Assembly (NCBI GenBank): GCA_017520935.1
Contig: JAFXEF010000035.1
Span: forward strand, 1 to 64,000
From: Bacteroidaceae bacterium
Lineage (GTDB): Bacteria > Bacteroidota > Bacteroidia > Bacteroidales > Bacteroidaceae
Reading direction: 5' to 3'
Length of the DNA stretch: 64,000 nucleotides
Shown here: positions 8,297 to 16,830 of the stretch, piece by piece
How positions within the stretch are numbered: the first letter of the stretch is position 1
Layout: each line of letters begins with the position of its first letter
Made by a program: the position numbers and the translations under genes
The notes under the pieces: model-generated
Databases searched by the model: none
What the model was told of the DNA's origin: nothing
What the model saw: only the letters and a program-made list of their open reading frames with translations

Positions 8297-9484
8297 ATGA
8301 ACGCACAGCACAATCATAACAACCCCAAACGACAGATTGCCATCCTCGGCTCTACTGGCTCCATAGGCACACAAGCCCTACAGGTGATAGAGGAGCATGC
8401 CGACCTTTATGAGGTGTATGCCCTCACCGCCCATAACAATGTAGGTCTGCTCATCGAGCAGGCACGCCACTTCCAACCCGATGTGGTGGTTATCGCCAAT
8501 GAAGCCCACTATACGACACTGAGCGATGCGCTTGCCGACCTTCCTATCAAGGTGTATGCCGGCAGTAATGCACTCAACGAAGTGGTGGAAGCCGAACCCA
8601 TTGATATCGTGCTGGCTTCGATGGTAGGATACGCAGGTTTGCGCCCTACAATGAACGCCATCCGTGCAGGCAAGGCCATTGCCTTAGCCAACAAAGAGAC
8701 GCTCGTGGTAGCAGGCGAGCTGGTTACCCAGCTGGCCATTGAGCACCGCGTACCCATCTTGCCGGTCGACTCCGAGCACTCGGCCATCTTCCAATGCTTG
8801 GCCGGTGAGGCCCACAACCCGATAGAGAAGCTGTTGCTCACCGCATCGGGCGGCCCATTCCGCACCTGGAGCATGGAGCAACTGCAACATGCTACCCGCG
8901 AGCAGGCACTGAAGCATCCCAACTGGGACATGGGCGCCAAGATTACCATCGACTCCGCGTCCATGATGAACAAGGGGTTCGAGGTCATCGAGGCCAAGTG
9001 GCTCTTCGATGTCACCCCCGAACAGATCGAGGTGGTGGTGCATCCACAATCAGTAATACACTCCATGGTGCAGTTTGCCGACGGCTCGGTGAAGGCACAG
9101 CTCGGCACACCCGACATGCGCCTCCCCATCCAGTACGCATTCAGCTACCCGCAGCGCCTGTCGCTCAGCAGCCAGCGTCTCGACTTCTCCACCCTCTCAT
9201 CGCTCACCTTCGAGCAGCCCGACCCCGTGCGTTTCCGTAACCTCGCCCTCTCGTTCGAGGCCTTGGCGAGTGGTGGCAATATGCCCTGCATCCTCAATGC
9301 AGCCAACGAAGTGTGCGTAGCCGCCTTCCTCAAGGAGCACATCGGATTCCTGCAGATGAGCGATGTGATAGAACAGACGATGCAGCGCACCAGCTTCATC
9401 AAGTCACCCACCTACGACGACTACGTGGCTACCGATGCCGCAGCACGCCGCATAGCAGAAGAACTCATAACTCAAAACTTATAA
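8297..9484 (+). CDS. dxr: 1-deoxy-D-xylulose-5-phosphate reductoisomerase
   Basis: A 395-residue Dxr, which rearranges and reduces DXP to MEP with NADPH in the non-mevalonate isoprenoid pathway. The nucleotide loop is ILGSTGSIGTQAL; the metal and substrate residues lie in PVDSEHSAIFQCLAG and in TASGGPFR; NKGFEVIEAKWLF and HPQSVIHSMVQF are also family hallmarks. The open frame runs back to 8237 inside the M23 gene, but the ATG at 8297 gives the normal start 11 bp after the M23 stop. rseP follows by 9 bp, an order (dxr-rseP) shared with many bacteria. Confidence 0.97.
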   Translation: MNAQHNHNNPKRQIAILGSTGSIGTQALQVIEEHADLYEVYALTAHNNVGLLIEQARHFQPDVVVIANEAHYTTLSDALADLPIKVYAGSNALNEVVEAEPIDIVLASMVGYAGLRPTMNAIRAGKAIALANKETLVVAGELVTQLAIEHRVPILPVDSEHSAIFQCLAGEAHNPIEKLLLTASGGPFRTWSMEQLQHATREQALKHPNWDMGAKITIDSASMMNKGFEVIEAKWLFDVTPEQIEVVVHPQSVIHSMVQFADGSVKAQLGTPDMRLPIQYAFSYPQRLSLSSQRLDFSTLSSLTFEQPDPVRFRNLALSFEALASGGNMPCILNAANEVCVAAFLKEHIGFLQMSDVIEQTMQRTSFIKSPTYDDYVATDAAARRIAEELITQNL

Positions 9485-9493
9485 ATCAAAACA

Positions 9494-10828
9494 ATGTCCG
9501 TATTTCTGATAAAACTCATTCAAGTGATCCTCTCACTGACCATCCTTGTGGTCATCCACGAGATGGGACACTTCATCTTCGCACGCCTCTTCGGTGTGCG
9601 CGTCGAGCGCTTCTCGCTCTTCTTCGGTAAACCCATCCTGCGCTACAAGCCCAAGCGCAGCGAAACGGAATATGTAGTAGGCTGGCTCCCCTTCGGCGGC
9701 TATGTAGAGCTGTCGGGCATGATCGACGAGAGCCTCAACTTAGAACAGATGAAGCAGCCACCCCAGCCCTGGGAGTTCCGCACCAAGCCCGCTTGGCAAC
9801 GCCTCCTCATCATGGTGGGTGGCGTGTGCTTCAACCTCATCCTTGCCTGCTTCATCTACGCCATGGTGCTCTTCACCTGGGGCGATGCCTACACACCGCT
9901 CAACAACAGCAAGTACGGCATGGAGTTCAACGAGCGTGCCGAAGCCATCGGTTTCCGCGACGGTGACGTACTCGTGAGTGCCGACGGCAAGGCCTTCGAC
10001 CGCTATGGTGGCGACATGTTGCGTGCCATCGTAGCCGCCGATGAGGTTACCGTATTGCGCGACGGCAGCGAAACCGTCATCGCCATGCCCGAAGACATGA
10101 ACCTGCTCGATTTCAACAAGGACGTACAGCCCTTCGTGGCCTTCTATATGCCCATGACCATCGACAGTGTGATGCCTCAGAGCGGTGCAGCCCATGCAGG
10201 GCTTGCGTCGGGCGACCATATCATCAGCGTCAATGGCACCCCCACCAGCACGTGGACAACCTTTACCACTGCTCTCAGCCAGTTGCAGTTGCGAGAGAAG
10301 GAGGGCGATATCGTCAACCACGACATCAGCATCGTGTATGACCGTGCCGGTGTGCTCGACACTATCACTGTAGCCACCGATGCCAACTTCAAGATGGGCG
10401 TCACCGTAGCCCTCCCCTATGAGCCTGCCGTCAAGGAGTATGGCTTCTTTGCCTCCATTCCCGCCGGCATCGCCTACGGATGGAACACCCTGAAGGGCTA
10501 TGTAAGCGACTTCAAGTACATCTTCACCAAGGAGGGAGCCACCTCGCTCGGCGGCTTCGGCACCATCGGCAGCCTCTTCCCAGCACAGTGGAACTGGTAT
10601 AGCTTCTGGATGATGACAGCCTTCATCTCCATCATCCTCGCCTTCATGAACATCCTGCCCATACCCGCCCTCGATGGCGGTCACCTGATGTTCCTGCTGT
10701 ATGAGATGATTACCGGCCGCAAGCCCAGCGACAAGTTCATGGAGTATGCACAGTACATAGGCATGGGCATCCTTCTTGTCTTGATGGTATACGCCAACTT
10801 CAACGACATCATCCGTTTCTTCTTCTAA
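9494..10828 (+). CDS. rseP: Site-2 protease RseP
   Basis: A 444-residue intramembrane zinc metalloprotease. The first membrane span holds HEMGH (residues 22-26) with the zinc-binding His pair and catalytic Glu23; the distal LDG motif is in NILPIPALDGGHLMF. Between them are PDZ-like regions, one with SGDHIISVNGTPTSTW, in the periplasm. It presumably cleaves membrane-anchored anti-sigma factors after a first site-1 cut, releasing sigma factor in envelope stress. Located 9 bp after dxr and 7 bp before birA. Confidence 0.95.
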   Translation: MSVFLIKLIQVILSLTILVVIHEMGHFIFARLFGVRVERFSLFFGKPILRYKPKRSETEYVVGWLPFGGYVELSGMIDESLNLEQMKQPPQPWEFRTKPAWQRLLIMVGGVCFNLILACFIYAMVLFTWGDAYTPLNNSKYGMEFNERAEAIGFRDGDVLVSADGKAFDRYGGDMLRAIVAADEVTVLRDGSETVIAMPEDMNLLDFNKDVQPFVAFYMPMTIDSVMPQSGAAHAGLASGDHIISVNGTPTSTWTTFTTALSQLQLREKEGDIVNHDISIVYDRAGVLDTITVATDANFKMGVTVALPYEPAVKEYGFFASIPAGIAYGWNTLKGYVSDFKYIFTKEGATSLGGFGTIGSLFPAQWNWYSFWMMTAFISIILAFMNILPIPALDGGHLMFLLYEMITGRKPSDKFMEYAQYIGMGILLVLMVYANFNDIIRFFF

Positions 10829-10835
10829 GGACGCC

Positions 10836-11630
10836 ATGCATCCCGAGATACATCGCATCCATCTACAGGAGACCAACTCCACCAACAACATAGCCAAGAG
10901 CCTCCTGTTGCAGCAGGAGGCTCTCGGTGCACAGAAAGGGATACTTCTGGTCACCACCGACTACCAGACAGCAGGGCGAGGCCAACGCGGAAACTCTTGG
11001 GAGGCCGAGCGTGGCAAGAATCTGCTCTTCAGTCTCTCCTTAGTTCCCAGTGAGATAAGGGCATCGCAGCAGTTTGTCCTCTGTGAGCTCATCTCCGTAG
11101 CGCTCTGCGAGGTGCTGAGCTGCTATACCGACGGCATACGCATCAAGTGGCCCAACGACATCTACCACCGCGATCACAAGCTGAGCGGCATCCTCATTGA
11201 GCACGACATCGAAGGCACACACATCGCCCGTACCATCATCGGCATAGGCCTCAACGTCAACCAAGCGCACTTCGCCAGCGATACCCCCAACCCCATATCG
11301 CTCAGCCAGATTCTCGGGCACGAGATTGACCGCGAGGCACTGCTCACCGAGACATGCGACACTTTTGCCGCGCACTATCATGACATGCTCACTGCCCCTG
11401 ACAGCACCCTGTGGCGTAACACGCTGCACCAGCGCTACACCACCCTACTCTACCGCCTCGGCATTCCCGCGCTATACCGCGATGCCCAAGGCACCTTCAG
11501 CGCCATCCTCCACCACGTAGAGCCCGACGGCCGCCTCCGCCTCGAAGATGAGCAGGGCACACTGCGCAGCTATCTATTCAAGGAGGTTGAATATATTTTC
11601 CCCAATAGGGAATTCAATCATTTAATCTAA
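10836..11630 (+). CDS. birA: Biotin--[acetyl-CoA-carboxylase] ligase
   Basis: A 264-residue biotin protein ligase that makes biotinyl-AMP and attaches biotin to carrier lysines. Visible are YQTAGRGQRGNSWEAE (the GRGRxGxxW biotin/ATP loop) and IKWPNDIYHRDHKLSGILIE with the catalytic Lys of KWPND. The N-terminal HTH seen in E. coli BirA is absent, so it is a class I ligase without repressor activity. Last gene of the + run; the minus-strand DUF4488 gene converges 14 bp away. Confidence 0.93.
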   Translation: MHPEIHRIHLQETNSTNNIAKSLLLQQEALGAQKGILLVTTDYQTAGRGQRGNSWEAERGKNLLFSLSLVPSEIRASQQFVLCELISVALCEVLSCYTDGIRIKWPNDIYHRDHKLSGILIEHDIEGTHIARTIIGIGLNVNQAHFASDTPNPISLSQILGHEIDREALLTETCDTFAAHYHDMLTAPDSTLWRNTLHQRYTTLLYRLGIPALYRDAQGTFSAILHHVEPDGRLRLEDEQGTLRSYLFKEVEYIFPNREFNHLI

Positions 11631-11644
11631 AAACAGGTAAAAGT

Positions 11645-12082
11645 CTATTTAGCTATCCCTTTCGCAGAAATACGCAGCCACATTTCACGGAATACGGACT
11701 TGCCTGCTCCATTTTCAAATTCGAGGATAAGCACCTCCTTGCCATCATCAGCAAAGCGGTATTTGATAGGCACAGTCGTCCCCTCTTGACTACGGATAAA
11801 ATGGTTCGTAATGGTTTCTTTATAAATGCTGTCGTTCATGATTTTGTACGTTCCTATTTGAGTCATCCTACCGCTTGAATTACCACTGTAGACAAACATA
11901 GTAGAGAACGTTCCGTCAGCATCGATGATTTTCAATATAGGCCTTGTTTGTAGCTTCCCGTCCATAGTTCCGGCTTGTTGCCACACTCCCACAAGGTCGC
12001 TCTTTACTTCCTTACGTTTCTTCGCACTCACGCTGCCAAACCCTATGAACAGGGCTACCAATACCAATAAAATTCTTCTCAT
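11645..12082 (-). CDS. Small secreted protein, DUF4488-like
   Basis: A 145-residue exported protein: signal peptide MRRILLVLVALFIGFGSVSA, then a single lipocalin-like beta domain with LVGVWQQAG, DGTFSTMFVYSG and a C-terminal MWLRI. This matches my memory of DUF4488 proteins in Bacteroides and Prevotella, of unknown function. The frame is open to 12124, but the ATG at 12082 starts the signal peptide and follows a TATATTTG box at 12129-12136. Monocistronic. Confidence 0.75.
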   Translation of the reverse strand: MRRILLVLVALFIGFGSVSAKKRKEVKSDLVGVWQQAGTMDGKLQTRPILKIIDADGTFSTMFVYSGNSSGRMTQIGTYKIMNDSIYKETITNHFIRSQEGTTVPIKYRFADDGKEVLILEFENGAGKSVFREMWLRISAKGIAK

Positions 12083-12128
12083 AATATCGTTTAAAAGTTC
12101 AACAAGTTGTGTGTATCTTTTCACGCTG

Positions 12129-12136
12129 CAAATATA
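12129..12136 (-). promoter_or_regulatory. -7 box for the DUF4488-like gene
   Basis: TATATTTG on the minus strand, 47 nt before the ATG at 12082. No clear -33 element. Confidence 0.45.
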
Positions 12137-12285
12137 TACATTCGCGTAATAATATCCTACTATTGCGACTTACAAAATAGTTACAATTTCTCGACTACGA
12201 TGAAATCGGCGTTTTTTGCATATCTGATAGGCAAAAGAGGCCCTTTATCTATGGCGAAAGTTCATAAGGATTGGCAGAGATGGCA

Positions 12286-13416
12286 TTACTTTATCTCTGG
12301 CTCTATCACTATTTCGTCCAGATTGTAGGAGATGTCCACTACACCCTCCTGCTGGGGAAGTTGCAGGGTGTAGAGGGCTGCTTCCATACGGCGCAGAAGG
12401 TCGCGCTTGAGCGATTCGGGAGCGTAGATGAAGGCTTCGGCTACGACAACACGGCCATTCGCCTCGTCCACCCGGGAGTGCGATACGAAAGGGCCTCCCA
12501 TACGGTCACCCTGGACGCGCCAGAGGCCACGGGCAATCTGTGCATACTTGCCACGCACGGTGCCATCTTCCACGTATACATAGTCGTGGTTGGTAGTCAT
12601 GTAGCTTCCCTTGGGGCCACCGGGGATATTGGCCTTCATCACCGAATCGCGCTTCTGGAGGAAGTAGTCGAGCGTGAAGGTGTTCTTGTCGGTGTAGGGA
12701 TAGGAATAGAGTACGAGGTTCATATCCTTCTTGCCCACGTTCGTCGAGGCCCACAGGAAGTCCTTGCCCTTCTTGAACTTGTTGAGTTCCCAAGGTACCC
12801 ATATATCGACGTCGAGTATCTCCTCGGCCAGGCGCGACACATCGGGATTGTGGCGATCGCGGAGGTTCTCAATCTCGCGGTTCATCTCGGCCTTGGTGAA
12901 GAAGTCGATGATGGACTGCCGGTTGTTGTTGATGTACTCTGTCAGACTCTCCTCGTCGGGTGCCTGCAGGGTCATGATCATCTGCGGATAGGAGTATACG
13001 TTGCGGGCAAACTTAAATTTGGGCTGCGTATAGATGTCCTGAATATCCACCCTGATGACGTTGCGCATAATCTTGAACATGTTGCTGTTGAAGCCGTCGG
13101 GGGCTACACGCGAGATGCGGAACGAACGCTCCGACTGAGGCAAGCCCGGCACATCAGTATCGAGCACGTTGAACACGGCACGGCCCAAGGGACGGTCCCA
13201 CTGGGCATCGTCCATCACCACCAACATCTCGTAGGGCAGACCTGTAGCATTGGGCATGAGTAGAGGCTTCTTCTTTTTCGAGGTTTCCATCTTCGTGGTT
13301 GTCTTCTTCACGTCCTCCTTCTTGGTGCCTTCCTTGGCTGCGCCCTCCTTGTTGCCACAACTGGCTATGCTGAGTGCCAGAGCGAGTGCGGCGATGCAGA
13401 ATAATGTTTTTTTCAT
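12286..13416 (-). CDS. DUF4837 family lipoprotein
   Basis: A 376-residue lipoprotein. Signal peptide with lipobox SIASC (Cys20), a Lys/Glu-rich linker to about residue 50, then the DUF4837 body beginning NATGLPYEMLVVMDDAQWD and including RNVIRVDIQDIYTQP and LDVDIWVPWELNKFK. The family is confined to Bacteroidetes and has no established function. It is 23 bp downstream of the membrane HTH regulator and probably in the same transcript. A long antisense frame (12271-13263) is a shadow caused by GC-biased codons. Confidence 0.88.
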   Translation of the reverse strand: MKKTLFCIAALALALSIASCGNKEGAAKEGTKKEDVKKTTTKMETSKKKKPLLMPNATGLPYEMLVVMDDAQWDRPLGRAVFNVLDTDVPGLPQSERSFRISRVAPDGFNSNMFKIMRNVIRVDIQDIYTQPKFKFARNVYSYPQMIMTLQAPDEESLTEYINNNRQSIIDFFTKAEMNREIENLRDRHNPDVSRLAEEILDVDIWVPWELNKFKKGKDFLWASTNVGKKDMNLVLYSYPYTDKNTFTLDYFLQKRDSVMKANIPGGPKGSYMTTNHDYVYVEDGTVRGKYAQIARGLWRVQGDRMGGPFVSHSRVDEANGRVVVAEAFIYAPESLKRDLLRRMEAALYTLQLPQQEGVVDISYNLDEIVIEPEIK

Positions 13417-13439
13417 CTTTATGTAGTTTTATAATTATT

Positions 13440-14738
13440 TCAATTCTTCGCAAACACCCACTCAAACACATCCTTCGGCAGTTTGTCCTTGAGGCGGCTC
13501 TTGCGGGTTTGTACCGCTTCGGGCGAACTGCCGAGACAGGCGCCTATCACCGTAAGCGGACAGCCAAGCATGGCCAGCAGGCAGCAGCGCACATCATCGT
13601 TGGTCAGACGGCCTTCGCTGCGAAGGTTCACATTCACTTGTATGAAGCACTCGTCAAGCGCCTTTGACAGGTGCCCGCGCTCATCGGCACCCAGCATCAG
13701 CATATCTGCCTGAAGCGTAGCGCTCATCTTCTCCAACCGTTGCGGCCAACCACTGAGACGGAACTGCTCGCGGCTGAGGGCAAAGTTGTCACGATAGAGG
13801 GCTACGACCTCCTCGCGTGTCAAGGGCTGCTTTTCAGGCTCCTCCTCCGACAACTCTTGGGCGGTAACGAGCTGTGCCTGATTCTTCTGCAATGCCTCGT
13901 ACATACGCAGATAGTGGCGCTTGCGGCGATAGTCACGCAGCACGAAGAGGATGACCACCAACAGCACTACGGATATGGCTATCAACGCCGTACGCACGAC
14001 AAAGGCGCGATGCTCCTCGGCAGTAATCGGCTCGTCCATCGCCTCCATCGACACCATGCGTCCCTCCTCAAAGACTATCCTATATACAGGCTCCTCGACC
14101 CAGCACAGATAGGTGCGCATATCTTCGGGGCTCTTGTTGGCAGAACTCCACTCTTTCGGGCGCGGAGCGAGGTTGCGCTGCTTGGCAAACACGGTGCCCG
14201 AAACAATGGGTAGGAACATGCGCCCGTCAACGAAACGGCAGTCTGTGAACTCCTCCATACGCATCCATATCGCATCTTGAGGCACGGCAAGAGTGTCGGC
14301 AAAGCGACCCTTATGTGCTTTCGAATCATGGATACGCAGCCATTCTATATACTTTATCTCCATCAAGCAAAGGCTATCATCAACGACTTGCAGGCGACAC
14401 TTCCAGGGGTTACGTTGCTTATTGGCCACATCGCCCCAGAAAGCGGTAAAGTTGAGCCCTTCCCACGAAGAGAGCAGTCCGTCATACATTTCATAATAAC
14501 GTCGCTTTCCACGGATAAGTTCGAGTGGCGAGTAGGCTGTCATGTACTCCACGCCGTCGATGATAAGGATGTCAGCATTGTGCGACATGTCAAAGAGCAG
14601 CGTCTCCTTGTCTTGAGCTGTAAGCCAGTCTTCGTAGGCCAAGCGGGGATAGAAGCTGTCGCCGTCATACCATGCCGATGCAGCCAACGAGACCATCGAC
14701 ATCAGCAGCAATAGGGAATATCTTATGTGCGTATTCAT
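13440..14738 (-). CDS. Membrane-anchored HTH regulator
   Basis: A 432-residue protein with a signal peptide (MNTHIRYSLLLLMSMVSLAASA), a periplasmic domain of about 225 residues, one membrane span (about 252-272, ISVVLLVVILFVL), and a cytoplasmic tail ending in a LuxR/sigma-70 region 4-like HTH: LTNDDVRCCLLAMLGCPL then GSSPEAVQTRKSRLKDKL. Similar one-component regulators with periplasmic sensors occur in Bacteroidetes, often with TPRs, which are not seen here. The ATG at 14738 was chosen for the signal peptide and the TATATTTG box upstream. Target genes are not evident; the following DUF4837 gene is a candidate. The ligand is unknown. Confidence 0.75.
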   Translation of the reverse strand: MNTHIRYSLLLLMSMVSLAASAWYDGDSFYPRLAYEDWLTAQDKETLLFDMSHNADILIIDGVEYMTAYSPLELIRGKRRYYEMYDGLLSSWEGLNFTAFWGDVANKQRNPWKCRLQVVDDSLCLMEIKYIEWLRIHDSKAHKGRFADTLAVPQDAIWMRMEEFTDCRFVDGRMFLPIVSGTVFAKQRNLAPRPKEWSSANKSPEDMRTYLCWVEEPVYRIVFEEGRMVSMEAMDEPITAEEHRAFVVRTALIAISVVLLVVILFVLRDYRRKRHYLRMYEALQKNQAQLVTAQELSEEEPEKQPLTREEVVALYRDNFALSREQFRLSGWPQRLEKMSATLQADMLMLGADERGHLSKALDECFIQVNVNLRSEGRLTNDDVRCCLLAMLGCPLTVIGACLGSSPEAVQTRKSRLKDKLPKDVFEWVFAKN

Positions 14739-14760
14739 CGTATATATATTAACAACGATG

Positions 14761-14768
14761 CAAATATA
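14761..14768 (-). promoter_or_regulatory. -7 box for the membrane HTH regulator
   Basis: TATATTTG on the minus strand, 23 nt before the ATG at 14738. Confidence 0.45.
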
Positions 14769-14914
14769 CACTTTATCGCACAATAAAGCATAAAAAAGGG
14801 ACTTACAAAAAACTTACAATTTATATTCCTCAGATATGCAACAAGATACAAAAGCAAAAAGAGTCCCTGCAAATGCAAAGAACTCCAAAATCAGATGAGA
14901 TAAGAGAGAGGAAT

Positions 14915-15124
14915 CTACTCCTTGTCCTCTCGCTTGTGGCGCATTTTCTCGCGATATTGCATAGCAAACCAAAGGGCGACGACGAGTGCGTAGGCTACGA
15001 TGACAGTAACGGTCTTCTCGGTAGGTGACATCTCTTGGTTGCGCGGAACAAAATAGATAGCCATCCCTGTGACATAAGCCAACAGGGCAAGGCACATCCA
15101 AAGGGGTTTCTTATATATCTTCAT
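14915..15124 (-). CDS. Small two-span membrane protein
   Basis: A 69-residue protein with two hydrophobic segments (about 8-26, CLALLAYVTGMAIYFV, and 38-55, VTVIVAYALVVALWFAM) and a charged tail (EKMRHKREDKE). No family recognised. It has its own TACCTTTG box only 8 nt before the ATG, hinting at a very short or absent leader. It is divergent from pyrH. Confidence 0.65.
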   Translation of the reverse strand: MKIYKKPLWMCLALLAYVTGMAIYFVPRNQEMSPTEKTVTVIVAYALVVALWFAMQYREKMRHKREDKE

Positions 15125-15132
15125 AACAGGGG

Positions 15133-15140
15133 CAAAGGTA
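15133..15140 (-). promoter_or_regulatory. -7 box for the small membrane protein
   Basis: TACCTTTG on the minus strand, 8 nt before the ATG at 15124; CAAA (TTTG on minus) lies 22 bp further upstream. Confidence 0.5.
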
Positions 15141-15200
15141 CGGATTATTCCGTTGATAGATACAAACCAACAGTTTTTTTAACGAAATATAAGTCTTGCG

Positions 15201-15231
15201 TTGTATTTTCGGACAAAAAGCATTAGCTTTG
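15201..15231 (+). promoter_or_regulatory. Promoter of pyrH
   Basis: TTG (15201-15203), 20 bp, then TAGCTTTG (15224-15231), 50 nt before the pyrH ATG. Confidence 0.6.
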
Positions 15232-15281
15232 TCATCCATAAGTGAACTATCACAAATAGAAAAACTCAACAATTTACAGAT

Positions 15282-15992
15282 ATGGCAAAGTTCAACAGAA
15301 TCCTTCTGAAGCTCAGTGGCGAGAGCCTGATGGGCGAGCAGCGCTACGGCATCGACGAGAAGCGCTTGGGCGAATATGCAGCCCAAATCAAAGAGATACA
15401 CGACATGGGTGTGCAGATTGGTATTGTAATCGGTGGTGGAAATATCTTCCGCGGACTCACTGGAGCAGGCAAAGGTTTTGACCGTGTAAAGGGTGACCAG
15501 ATGGGTATGCTCGCTACCGTCATCAACAGCCTTGCACTGAGTTCTGCACTTACAGCCATCGGTGTGAAAGCCCGCGTACTCACCGCTATCCGCATGGAGC
15601 CTATCGGTGAGTTCTACACCAAGTGGAAAGCTATCGACAGCATGGAGGCAGGCGAGGTAGTCATCCTCAGCGGCGGTACCGGCAACCCCTACTTCACCAC
15701 AGACACGGGTTCATCGCTCCGCGGCATCGAGATCGAGGCCGACGTGATGCTCAAGGGCACCCGCGTTGACGGCATCTACACCGCCGACCCCGAGAAGGAT
15801 CCCACGGCCACCAAATTCAGCGAAATCACCTACGACGAGATCTACAACCTCGGCCTCAAGGTGATGGACCTCACCGCCACCACCATGTGCAAGCAGAACA
15901 ATCTGCCCATCTACGTATTCAACATGGATGTGGTGGGCAACCTGAAGAAGGTGATCGACGGCGAGAATATCGGTACCTACGTGCACAACTAA
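15282..15992 (+). CDS. pyrH: UMP kinase
   Basis: A 236-residue bacterial-type UMP kinase phosphorylating UMP to UDP. Amino-acid kinase fold: FNRILLKLSGESLMG, GVQIGIVIGGGNIFRG, DQMGMLATVINSLAL, GEVVILSGGTGNPYFTTDT and the acidic TAADP-like loop here YTADPEKDPTA. Length is normal and it would act as a hexamer in the cytoplasm. It is followed by a nadX-like gene after 18 bp. Confidence 0.97.
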   Translation: MAKFNRILLKLSGESLMGEQRYGIDEKRLGEYAAQIKEIHDMGVQIGIVIGGGNIFRGLTGAGKGFDRVKGDQMGMLATVINSLALSSALTAIGVKARVLTAIRMEPIGEFYTKWKAIDSMEAGEVVILSGGTGNPYFTTDTGSSLRGIEIEADVMLKGTRVDGIYTADPEKDPTATKFSEITYDEIYNLGLKVMDLTATTMCKQNNLPIYVFNMDVVGNLKKVIDGENIGTYVHN

Positions 15993-16010
15993 CAGTAGGC
16001 ACAAACCATA

Positions 16011-16802
16011 ATGGCTAAGAAAAAGACACTTACGATTGTAGGCTGCGGCAAACTGGGCGGCATTGTGGCCGATGCCGTGGCCAAAGGTATACTGACCGAG
16101 TATGAGCTGATAGGGCTCTACTCGCGCTCGCACGACAAGGCCGAGGCATTGGCAGCACGCATGCCGCAAGCGCCGAAGGTGTGTGGCTGCATCGAGGAAC
16201 TGATAGCGCTAAAGCCCGACTATGTAGTAGAGGCAGCCTCTCCCGCTGCCATGCGCGAACTGGCACTGCCTGCCCTGCGAGGCGGCAGCTCGGTGGTGAC
16301 ACTCTCCATCGGAGCCTTTGCCGACGATGACTTCTATGCCGAGGTGATGACCACGGCCAAGGCTTGCGGCACACGGGTATATGTGGTGTCGGGAGCCACA
16401 GGTGGCTTCGACGTATTGCAGACAGCCACGCTAATGGGTGGTGCCACGGCTCGCTTCTTCAACGAAAAGGGTCCCAATGCCCTGCGCGGCACAGCAGTAT
16501 ACGATGACTCCTTGCAAAGTGAGCAACGTACCGTATTCACCGGTACGGCAAAAGAAGCCATCGCCCTATTCCCCACGAAAGTCAACGTCACGGTAGCCGC
16601 CTCGCGTGCATCAGTAGGCCCTGAGCAGATGCAGGTGACCATGCAGTCTACACCCGGTTTTGTGGGCGACACGCAGCGCGTAGAGATAAGAAACGAGCAG
16701 GTACACGCCGTCATCGACGTATATAGCGCCACGGCCGAGATTGCCGGATGGTCGGTAGTAAGCACACTGCTCAACATAGCAGCACCCGTATGCTTCATAT
16801 AA
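16011..16802 (+). CDS. nadX: Aspartate dehydrogenase-like protein
   Basis: A 263-residue protein of the L-aspartate dehydrogenase family, which with NAD(P)+ converts aspartate to iminoaspartate for NAD synthesis in place of NadB. Evidence is the Rossmann start TIVGCGKLGGIVADAV, VVEAASPAAMRELALPAL, SIGAFADDDFY, and the family block VSGATGGFDVL. The catalytic His region is less clear, so substrate should be treated as tentative. No nadA or nadC is adjacent; it lies 18 bp after pyrH and 28 bp before a large secreted protein. Confidence 0.75.
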   Translation: MAKKKTLTIVGCGKLGGIVADAVAKGILTEYELIGLYSRSHDKAEALAARMPQAPKVCGCIEELIALKPDYVVEAASPAAMRELALPALRGGSSVVTLSIGAFADDDFYAEVMTTAKACGTRVYVVSGATGGFDVLQTATLMGGATARFFNEKGPNALRGTAVYDDSLQSEQRTVFTGTAKEAIALFPTKVNVTVAASRASVGPEQMQVTMQSTPGFVGDTQRVEIRNEQVHAVIDVYSATAEIAGWSVVSTLLNIAAPVCFI

Positions 16803-16830
16803 CGAAAGCAACCTATTCCTAACAGCAACC

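Noticed and set aside
9740-10957. 405-codon frame on minus over rseP
   Set aside because: Low-complexity Glu/Gly/His-rich shadow; rseP carries full catalytic motifs.
12271-13263. 330-codon frame on + over the DUF4837 gene
   Set aside because: The minus frame has a lipoprotein signal and a family match; the + frame has neither.
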